The position numbers and the translations under genes are program-made. A stretch of DNA of 64,000 nt from Endomychus coccineus (Eukaryota > Arthropoda > Insecta > Coleoptera > Endomychidae): NCBI GenBank assembly GCA_958510875.1, contig OY294067.1:255689736-255753735 (forward strand), written 5' to 3'. The notes beneath the pieces were generated by a model. It was not told the origin of the DNA. It saw only the letters and a program-made list of their open reading frames with translations, and ran no database searches. This document shows positions 36,101 through 48,100 of the stretch, piece after piece (position 1 is the stretch's first letter; each line of letters begins with the position of its first letter).

Positions 36101-39100
36101 CTTCCTGTCGATATTCATAGATGTTTTGTTTTAGTTGAATTTGTGATTTTTTTGCCTAAAGAATTTGAAAAACTGTAGATGGATGTCAAAAATACCACTT
36201 TAAACGAGGCTACCGCGCCCAAAAACAATACAGTTCCATTTCCACCACTTTAAAATTATCTTCAGTTTTTAATCGCACGCACATACGCACAAAAATAGTT
36301 CAGATGGATTCAAAAATTTCCAAAACGGACAAATCCCGAAAACATTTTTTACGCAGGTTACTACTATACTTCGTCTCCACTATAAACTACCTATATAGAC
36401 CAGGGCTGAAGCCTTTGAGAATGGTAAAAAGTGAAAAAAATAATAATAGTAGGATGAAACCCATTGGAAAAGGAAGAGAATATAACGAAAATGAAAGGAA
36501 AAATAATTTACGGGCGATATGTGGTCGGGAAGTGGAAGGGGGTGAGTTTTTAAGGGTAAAACACGGCTTATCTCGATTTCCGGCAAAACTACAAGTCCTA
36601 TGGAAAAAAGTTAAATGGCAAAGTTGTAGGTAATAAAAAGATCTACAACTTTTGTATTTACACTTTTTTCACATAACTTCAAAATTTATGTGAAAAATTC
36701 AAATAACCAAGTTTTTGGTTTTTTATTTATATCTTTTACAAAAAAAAAATTTTTTTCAAGAAATTTGGTGAAAGCTTACCTTTTTATGTCCCAAACACAC
36801 TGTAATTTTTTTGATTTAAAATATTTATTTTTTCACCCTATTTTGATTTGATATCGAAAAAGCACCCTAATTTTCAATCGAAATGTCTCACGTCAAAATA
36901 TCTGCTTTTTTGAAAAAGTCGGTGAGCTTTTTGTTCGTTGAAATCTCTACTTTCTGATGGTGTGAAAAAAAATATACATTACTATGGTAAATGTTCTCAA
37001 AAAATGCAAAGAAACGAAACAAACTCGAATCCGAAAATCATTATGTACAATTTTGAGTTATTTATTAAAATTTATATTTTAATTACTCGAAAAGCTTCAA
37101 ACTTGGCTGGGTAACGAACTGACAGCAACAGATTGGGACTGGAAGCAACATCAACGTGGCATTATGCCCAAATTTACAGAAAAGGAATTAAATCCGGAAA
37201 TATTGCTCAAAAGTATTTGCTGCAGCTGTGAAACTGGATGTAACAGTTTAAAATGTGGCTGCCGAAAACATTGTTTAAAATGCACAAATTCATGTTCAAA
37301 ATGTCATGGTTCTGAAAAATGCTTCAATGTGGAAGAAGAAAGCTACGAGGAAGTTAATGATCCAGATGAAATTGTGGATGAAGAACCAATGCAGACTGGA
37401 AATAATATTGGAGACGAAGACGATGATGGTCTTGAAAGTTTCGAAGATCTACTAGAATCGGGAAGGTTTGTCGAATCTAACGATGAAGAAATGCCATCAA
37501 AGAGACAAAAACTAATAGATAAGTGATTATAAATCAAGATTAGGTATTTATAAATAACAAAATTAATGTTTTTAAAAACATTATAATGAATAACGTAATC
37601 AATATAAAGTATTTAAATTCAATAGTACGATTTACATGTATATTTATATATTATGAGATTTTCTATGACATAAATGTAATTAGAATTTAATAAATCAACT
37701 TTTTTACTGAAAAAAATAGCAGCAGTCACATTTTTTAGATGAAATCCCCTTTAAATCCTACCTACAAAATTGTACATAATGATTTTCGGATTCGAGTTTT
37801 TTTCGTTTCTTTGCATTTTTTGAGAACATTTACCATAGTAATGTATATTTTTTTTACACCATCGGAAAGTAGAGATTTCAACGAACAAAAAGCCTACCGA
37901 CTTTTAAAAAAACCAGATATTTTGACGCGAGAATTTTCCATTGAAAATTAGGGTGCTTTTTCGATATTAAGTCAAAATAATATTTTAAATCAAAAAAATT
38001 ACAGTGTGTTTGGGACATAAAAAGGTAAGCTTTCACCAAATTTTGTAAAAGAAAAAAATAAAAAACCAAAAACTTGGTTATTTGAATTTTTTACATAAAT
38101 TTTGAGGTTATGTGAAAAAAGTGTAAATACAAAAGTTTTAGATCTTTTTATTACCTACAACTTTGCCATTTAACTTTTTTCCATAGGACTTGTAGTTTTG
38201 CCGGAAATCGAGATAAACCGTTTTTAGCCATTAAAAACTCACCCCCTTCCACTTCCCGACCACAGATCGCTCGTAAATTATTTTTTCTTCCATTTTTGTT
38301 ATATTCTCTTCCTTTTCCAATAGGTTTCATCCTACTATTATTTTTTTGGTTTCAAAAATTATCGACCCTGGTCTAATAGTGAAGTAAGTAAAAACAAAAA
38401 CAGTTATCCAAGACGAACTCGCAGCATTCTTGCTTCCTATGGTTATTCCCACTGACAATCTCTTGGTTTTGTTTTTGGATGCAACACCGTGCGCCTTTTT
38501 ATTTCATCAAAAGTTGAGACATGCAACATGCTTAGGACACGGCCTAAGCAGGGATATTTCCAGTGTAATAATGATCAACAATATAAAATATCAATTTTAT
38601 TTAATTGGAACATTACCTGTTTGCGAATGTCAAGGAACAGTTGATAACAATTCGTGATTGGCTGGTCGTGAGGATGAACTTGAGGATCTGCAGGTACATC
38701 TGGTGGTTCGGCTGGCGGAACTGTACCTTCTTTACTGGGCTTCATCTTCCTTTTACGAGGATGTAATTCGACCGGAGCCGTTGTGCACGTCACGGTGTTT
38801 GATCCAGAAGTCGATGCAGTTGAATTTTCGGTTTCTACATTAGCCTGAAGAGATATTATCCGTAAATCCACCTTGCGAAAAAAGACACCTCATGATAAAT
38901 CTGATCATGAAAAGTTGATAGGTAGCACAATGAAGGCGTGTTTCATAGCATTCTATGAATTTATAAGTAACATATTTTTAGATTGAACAGAATCAGCCAT
39001 TACGTGATGAAAATCCAATCTAAACTTAAGTAAAAGAACTATTAAAGCTTTGATTTTCACTAATTTAATAAATAAATGTAACTATAGGTTTGGTAACACC

Positions 39101-42100
39101 ATATCTTCTTCATACAAGTATTACAAAATATCCAATTAGGTAAAGTTCCACTACCATCTTTCGATTGAGAAAGTGATTTAGAAAATTTGTCCGGTATTTT
39201 CTTTTTGCGGAAAAAATTTGTTGCATTTCTACAGCCAAAAAATGCATTTTTCTGAGTACACTTTTTGAGGTGAATAAGAAAACGGACTCGAATTAGTTTC
39301 TCGGAGGTTTTTGGGGTCGCTGAACACGAATATGCTATCTTTAAAATTCCCCGAGGTCCCCTTGGACCTCCCCGGGGGTCCTGACGCCCTAGATATCGAT
39401 GAAATTAATTTAAAAAATATTTTTAATGTTTGTTAACTGTTCATAGGTGATATAAAGGTTGCTAGTGCAATACTTGGTGTACTCTGAGTCCGGGTAACCA
39501 CGTCATCTTCTGGGAATTTATTAATTTTTCTTAATTAAATGTAACAAATTATAGTTCTCAGAGGTTTTAAAAGTCGCCGATCACGACTGTGACACTCGCA
39601 ATGTTCTGCAAATTACCTGGGGATGTTTCCGGGTCCTTCGAGCCCTAACTAACCCAGCATTATCATTGATTATTATGTAAAGTGCAGTGCAATGACTCAG
39701 CATGTGGCGTCAAATAAAGACTGAAGAAATATCACAGCGGATCATCGGGGACAGGAAAAATAAATCGATATTCCCGAGTTTTTTCGCCACGCATTATTAT
39801 AAACATACCAAGAATTTTCCGAGTTTTTTCGCCACGCATTAATATAAACATACCAAGAAACCTAGCATCTAAAAGAATTTCATCAAGCGTTAGAAAACAT
39901 TACAAGCCAAAGCTGTTCTTCATTCAGTTACTATACCTGTCAGCATTTCAAACTCATCCAGCTTTTTCATGAATTGCTCCGTTTCAAGAGAATAAAGCAC
40001 AACAAAGGACACTAATATTAGTACAAACTATGTTTTGTCATTAATGAATTTTAATCTTTAGAAATTGTGCTGACCTGAAATTAGGGACTGTGGTCACATG
40101 AAAAAAAGCCTTGCTCCGTGAATTTTTAGTAAAATCAACGCAATTCTTTTGTATCTTTGTTAAATTTATTAAATCGCTTTTTATTTTTGCCACTAAGAAA
40201 ATGAAGCGTAAATTTTGTGACTGGTGCATTGTCCAAATATTTTATTCTCATTTCTTTCATAAGATTGGAAATATTGAAGATATGCGGTTCCACGACTTCC
40301 TCACCGAATTTATGCACAATTTCGCTATATATATAGGAAGACAAGATATTGAAAATATTTTCAAATAATTCTTCGTCATTTTATTTCTTTGAAATCAATT
40401 ATAATAGAAAATTATATATAAAGCTGTCAACATTTATTTATTAATAATTAAATGGTTTAATTTTTTTGGGAGTTGAATGGCTCCAAAAGATGTCTTTATC
40501 ACTGGACAAGTGTCGAATTTCTGAAATCTTACATTTTCATATTCTGCTATCATTTGTTAAATTGGTCAACAGTTTCCTTCACAGTTACATCTAAAAGAAT
40601 TGCAATTATTTCGTTACTAATTGTAATTGAGGTATCAAGGGCGTTATCAGGATAATATTGTTCCGAGGTTGGCAATATACGTCGACCGTTGGCTTATTAT
40701 TATTATAACACCAGTGTTACCTTCAATGTATGTCCTACTAGTCTATTATTCAATTCGAGAATATCCAAAAGGTATTCGATGATAATGACGTCAGTAACCA
40801 CGCAACAACGAAGAAGATAATCTTCCTGAAATAGTGATTGAAATATGGAGGATGTACACCATGATGGTGAGACCTATCCTCACTTATGGCACGATAGCCT
40901 AGAACGATAAAATCAAGCGAATTACCAAATGAAGGGAATTAAATAAGACCCAAAAGCTCGCCCTTTTGGGACCCAAAGGTCAAGCCCTATCTTAGAAATC
41001 GTGGATAAAATATTTGGACCAACCCTCTCCAAATAGCAATACGTAAGAAAGCGGAAAAGACTATGCTTAAGATAAGCAAAGAAGAATCTCAGGAAAACAT
41101 AAAACTTCGGTCGAAGGATAACGCCTCTCTGAAGGAGAAGCAGTACTCATAGCACCAAGAAAATCCATGGGTAAGGTGTTCGTGATTACACAGAACTTCC
41201 AAACCCACCTTGGAGTAAGGACAGGGGGGGACACACCTTGTTTGGAAAGGAGCTATCTGTTGGTATACCGATGGATCAAAAACACCAGAAGATACGGGGG
41301 CCGGAGTCTTTCGCCCCAAGCACAAATTCCCTGAACCCATGGGTATATACATAATAATATCTCTAGTGGAAGTCCATGCATTTGAGAGATGTGAAGTGTG
41401 CATAGCTCAATTTGAACAAGGGATACAAAAAGAAGGTCATAGCCATCATGTTCGATTGTCAAACAGCTATAAAAGCGCTGAGCCGAAACATCATTAGCTC
41501 GAAGATGGTTCTTAACTGCAAAACTAAGCTAAACACCATAGGAGTGCAGAACAAAAACAATTGGTATCCACGGAATGCTGGTATTGAAGTAAATATACAG
41601 CAGGACGCCTTACCACGCAAGAGGAAGTTGTAATGCCTCCGACAGGACCGGAACCCTTCTGCTATAGGTAAGGTTCCTTAGAACAGAAGGAACAGAATTC
41701 AGTTTCCAGAATTCTTATTTCCACAAAAAAAGGTTTCTTCTGATGCAAATGTGATAATCGATGCATAACTTTTAAAACAGAGAACTGTTGGAAACAATTT
41801 AAAAATGAAGAGTATTCTGTAATAAAATATTATAGTTCAAAGAAATTTTAATTAATCTCTTATCAATAATCATTAAGAGGCATTCCATATGAAAACAGCA
41901 CTCGTTCCCAGGTCACCATCGGGGATCGCCCTGAAAGTTTTCCCTACCTTTTCTACATTGACAAATATGACGTTTCCGGGTCTTGAGTGTCGATATTGCG
42001 CCGAGGAGAACATAATGAAGTTTTTTTTTGTCCTTTTTTAAGTAAAAAATAAAATTAGTCTTATTATAGTAAAATGCCTAAAAAAATGTTTTAAGTACAT

Positions 42101-45100
42101 GATCGATCGGATATTTTCCGTAGAATACGATGCTGCAGTAGGAAAATCCGGAAAATGGGAGTTTTTTTTTGAAAATTATTTCCCAAAATACCTATGTTTT
42201 AATTTTTTTCTAAGCTGGCTAAAACTCTCACAAAATGTGTCTACTTTGAGGTGAAAATGGTCCGGTAGTGACTTTAGCCCAATTTCACCAAAATTTTCAC
42301 TGTTTTCCAGAAGTTTTCTGATTTTTAGACGATTTTTCTTAAAAAAAAACTATTTCATTGCCTACAATGTAACCAAACGACCCCAGTTCTTGCTTAAACC
42401 AAGAAGTTCTATTCGCATAATGTTGCCTTTCGTTTCAACCGTCACTACTGATAAAATATTGTTATAACCAGAGAGGACTTTTTGCTCCACAACTGGCCAC
42501 TTATTATGTTTTTTGTAACTGTATAGAAGTAAAATTTCAGCTTCAAGAGTATCATCAAATGTATTTGCAATCAAACTTAGTTCCCATGTATCATTTATTA
42601 CAAACGTTACGTATGTATTGGCAGCCCATTCGTAAGACATTTTGTTAATTAAGTCAAAAATGAGATCGTAACTTGTGTCATAGCTCACAACTTTGCATCC
42701 TAGTGTCGTTTCATTGATGGGTGAATTCATGATTTCCCCTGGTTCCAGGAACAGTTTGTACTTTAGGTAACGAAGTTTCCATCAATTTCATTCTTTCCAA
42801 CTATAAAAGGTTCTATTGTCAATAATTTATGTTTACAAAATTCGTACAGATTGTTCATATTCAAAATTTGATTATTGACTGGCCGAGTCAGACTTTTTTT
42901 GCAGCATATCTCTTGAAAGTTCCACCTACGCCATCACACGGAGATTTTCCATGTGAATGAAAATTTAGACAATTTTTATATTGACCTGTACATCCATCTG
43001 AGAAATATTCAACTCTTTTTATATTAGGGAATGTTTTTTTTTACATAATTTAGTATGTATTTAATGTAATCATTAACTTTCACCACATCATGTTTCAAAT
43101 CTTCTGTCAGAAAGTATAAATAAACTTTTATTTTTCAACTTAGCCTCTTCATCTTTATAGTAAATTACAGTTGGGTGGAGCGAGCAAGAAATCTTGGACC
43201 AATAACTACTTTGAATTTCATCTTGAACTACAAAATTGTAATTTTCACTGACATCTACTAGAATTACGAGGTTATTCGCCTTACTTTTACTATTCATTCA
43301 GCAAAGAAAAAAACTTAGTTTCCTTAAGAAACTTGGACACTTCGAAATCAAACTTACAACCAATTGCGAGTTTGACAGTTATTTACGTAAAATTGTCTGA
43401 GGATTGAGGAAAAAATCGGAAACATGTCTGGTAATTTTGGTGAAAATGGGCTAGTCACTACCGGATCATTTTCGCCTTAAAGTCGGAACATTTTGTGAGA
43501 ATTTTAGGCAGGTTAGAAAAAAATTAAAATATAGATATTTTGGGAAATTAATTTAAAAAAAGTTTTTCCCATTTTCCGGATTTTTCTTGCAAGATATCTG
43601 TAAACAGACTGCAGCATCTTATTCTACGGAAAATTTCCGATCAATTATGTACTTCCAAAAAATGTTTTTGGCTCATTTTGGAATATTTTACGATAAGACG
43701 AATTTTAGTTTCTACTTAAAAAAGGCCAAAAAAACTTCATGTTGTTCGCCTCGGCGCAATATCGACACTTAAGACCCGAAATTTCGGAAATCGTCATATT
43801 TGTCAATATAGAAAAGGTAGGAACAAATTTCAGGCCGATCCCCGAGGGTGTGACCTGGGAACGAGTGCTGATTTCATATGGAATGCCTCTTAAACTAGTT
43901 TCACTTCTTGTTATTTAATGACTTCAAAACACAAATTTTTATAACTGACATTAGAATCAAATAAAGCTGGTGACTACTATATTATGGTTATTCCTAAAAT
44001 AGGAGAATAACCATAAATAAGTGGGCTAAACCAGATTGAATTTTTATTCTTTGTATCTCCTCACTTATTCACCAGTTTATGTAGAAATGAAGTTATCTCC
44101 ATATACAATTTTCTCGATCCATAGGTTCCCTCTTGAAAACCTAGTATGGAGGTAGATAAGTAAAATAGTTGATCCAGTTTCATTTTGGCCTCAGTTGACT
44201 AAATAGCCTGATATTACTTGCCGGGGTCTGCAGAAAGTTTCAAAAATTACTGGAATCCTCATCTTACCTAAGAAATAACTAAGAGAACAGCACACACAAA
44301 AGACGAACAACCAACAATTAGTTCACAACGGTTCAATTTAGTTTACTTGCCCATAATGTAAGTAATCCAACACAGTCAACACATTCATGAGTTAGAAATG
44401 ATAGCACAAACAAATAAAAACAATCAAATGAAAGCGTACTATGAATGGTAACTCTGAATGGATGCATGATTCACAAAAGCAGTCGAAGTGACCATGGCTG
44501 TTTATTAACAAAGAGATGGAAATGGCTCAATGTATGAAGACTAAAAACAGAATTATTGAAATACAAACGTGAACAAATTATAAACACATAATAGAGAAAT
44601 GTTTGTGATGTTCGGGCCTACCTGTGAATCTGTAGTTTTTGATATAGTGTTTGAAGAATTTGTGCTAGTCACGGGTACTTCTGTGGTATTGGTACAAGCT
44701 GCAGGAGAAGTCGAAGGAGATGGCGAATGAGATCTCTGCAGCTGTGGGGACGAGTTATTGCTACTTCTATCAGGGCAATGTGAAGTTCCCGCCCTATAGG
44801 AACTTCGCAGCACTCTTTGATTACTGCCAGCGACACGCTAAAGATAATCAGTTTTTAGGTTGGAAGTGTTTTGTTAATGAACTTTCGTTGGAATAAAAAA
44901 AATCTTAGCCACTTACATGAAATAACCACTGCTTGCATTCGTAGTCATTTTGAAACGTTAACCCTTATATAAATAATTCTTTTAGAAAACTAACCTGTTC
45001 ATCTGGAGGATTAGCAACGGTGGAATCCTTCTTCTCATCAGTTTTAGTATTACTATCTTCAGGAGTTGAAGGTACAGTTATGTCTTTATCATTGGAATCA

Positions 45101-48100
45101 CTACTGTTGGAGCTGGGTACCACATAAGGGAGAGCTTGATGCGTTCTCTGAGAATTACTTTTACTGTTTCTGTTGACGCCTGTTTCTTGCTCACTACTAG
45201 TAGTCTGTGGAATTACAATTTTCAAAGGTGGAACCTTCAAATCTGATTTGCTATCATCTTCTGGGTCACTGGTAGACACTTTTGGGCTCGGACATGGACT
45301 TTTTTTATCAGAAGTACCTGCATTAATGTGATCAATAATGAAATTGTCAAGGACATCAAGGTTCGCATTTCATTGAGCTATTCAAATGTTGAGAAAGAGC
45401 AACATCAATGTTACAGTTCAAAAACCTGACTTAAAACATGTTCTTAGTGCAGGCTATGAACCGGAAAAAAAAACATGTAAGTTCGAATAGAAAAATTTCT
45501 TTTGCATTAGCTTCAGGAAGTTCTCAGGATCATTCATACACTTTAAAACTTGGGGTGAAAATGGCCCGAAATCTCCAAGTTTTGAATTGTATTTTCTACA
45601 AAAAAAGGTATTTTGGCATTTCGAGTGCATCTAGGAAGTTTTTTGGGTCGCTGAACACGAATCCGTAGCCAGATTTACTTGCAATCCATCGTAGGGGTGG
45701 TGAAATCGACAAAATTAACCAATTTTGCACCCATATATGTTATTTTGCAATTTACGTGTTTTAGGCATTTCGTATGCACCAAGGGGATTTTTTGGGTCTC
45801 TGAATACGATTCCGAAGTCAGATTTACTCAAATATCATCGTAGGGGTGAGAAATTCACAAAAATGGCTGATTTGAGACGCTTCTAAATTTTAGTTTTTTT
45901 GAATTTTAAAATGACTTCAAAGTAAATCTGGCTTCGGAATCGTATTCAGCGACCCAAAAAACCCCCTTGCATTCGAAATGCCAAAAACACGTAAATTGCA
46001 AAATAACACATAGGGGTGCAAAATTGGTCAATTTCGTCGATTTTACCACCCCTACGATGGATTGCAAGTAAATGTGGCTACGGATTCGTGATCAGCGACC
46101 CAAAAAACCCCCTTGGTGCATTCGAAATGCCTAAAACACGTAAATTGCAAAATAACATATAGGGGTGCAAAATTGGCCAATTTCGTCGATTTTACCACCC
46201 CTACGATGGATTGCAAGTAAATGTGGCTACGGATTCATGATCAGCGACCCAAAAAAAAACCCTTGGTGCATTCGAAATGCCTAAAACACGTAAATTGCAA
46301 AATAACATATAGGGGTGCAAAATTTACCATTTTCGTCAATTTTATCACCCCTACGATGGATTGCAAGTAAATGTGGCTACGGATTCGTGATCAGTGACCC
46401 AAAAAACCTCCTTGGTGCATTCGAAATGCCTAAAACACGTAAATTGCAAAATAACATATAGGGGTGCAAAATTGGCCAATTTCGTCGATTTTACCACCCC
46501 TACAATGAATTGCAAGTAAGTCTGGGTATGGATTCGTGTTCAGCGACTCAAAAAATCTCCTAGGTGCACTCAAAATGCCAAAATACCTTTTTTTGTAGAA
46601 AATACAATTCAAGACTTGTGGATTTCGGGACATTTTCGCTCCCAATGGGTGGGGTTGGGGTTTCCAAGAGGTTTCAAGGTGTATGAATGATCCTGAGAAC
46701 CTCATGAAGCTAATGCAAAAAAAAATTTTTGATTCGAACTTCGTCACAGCCTGGACTATCTGTTGTATACACTTAACATAATGATTACACTATGTAACAA
46801 AATTCATCTTTTTGTTCTGCCTAACCTTTCCGATGTTTGCTTTCGATTCTACATCTATTTCGAATAATTAAAAGCCACCTTGGAAGTTAAAAAGTTTGCT
46901 TTTGTGCTGAGGGAGAATTGTTTACCAAAAGTAAAACTTCGCTGTGAATATCCTGGAATAACTTTTTATAAACTTGACTCAGCACCAGTCTATGATATAT
47001 CAAATTATTCGCAATTGTGTGGGGGAAGTGAGATAGATAGATAGACAGGTAGCTTTATTCAAAGAATTGTACTTATACATCATACAATACACAAATACAA
47101 TTAGGTGAACCGGCGTCAGAGTAGATGTTTAGTTATTAAAAAACGAACATCTGAGAATGATAAAAGTGCTAAAAAAATACACAATAAGTATTTGACAAAA
47201 AAACAAAAAACAGGCATGCTGACGTTGTAGAGTAAAATAGTCATTTTATAAAAAAACCAGTTAACGCTGAATCAGAATAAATCGGAATCGAAATTCATTT
47301 ACACTGTAAGGTTCAACCTTAATTAATAACTCATGTACCAACTGTTTGAATTTTTTAAGACAGGGTTCGATTTTCACTTCCGTTGGAAGTCTATTAAATA
47401 ATGTACTACACGAATACATAGGGGTTCAAGTTCCATAACTATGCTGTGATTTATATATATATTGAATTTTTCCCTATTTTTAATCAGAAATACCAAACAC
47501 TCACATATATAGATACTTGGCACAGTCAAAATATTCATTTTTCTAAATTTTTCTCTGGACGATTGCCTATAACCGTTTCCCAACAAAATTCGTAGAGCTC
47601 TCTTCTGCACTGTAAAAACACGTTGCGCTTCTCCGCATTCTTCCCAGAAAATGACACCAAAGCGCAATAGAGAATAAAAGTTCGAAAAATATAGTCCTTA
47701 AAGCATTTGTGTCTAAATATTAAGCTGTGATTCTGAAAGAGTAACACACAGAGTTTAATTTATTGCAGAGTTCATTATATGAATCTCCCAATCTAGATTT
47801 TGGTCTATATGAATCCCAAAGAACTTTGTGTCATTATCTAGGATCACATTTTGTGTCTGAAGCTGTATGTCCGGCGGTATTTTGTTCCTTGCGTTTTTGG
47901 TTGTGAAACATATATAAGTTGTCTTTTCTTTGTTTAGAATCAATTGATTTTTGGGGAGCCAGTCTTGAACTTTTGTTAGGCTGTTGTTAGCTATACCTAA
48001 CATTTCTTGGAATGAAGATCCTACCGCTAGTATGTTGGTGTCATCGGCATAATTCACGAGATGTGTTTTTTCGTTTACAATTTCAGATGCTGTCATTGAT

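Noticed and set aside
40041..40368. Overlapping ORFs on both strands
   Set aside because: No recognisable domain; coding evidence equal on both strands, so unsupported.
45438..46747. Two similar ORFs on opposite strands
   Set aside because: Both arise from the inverted arms of one foldback element.
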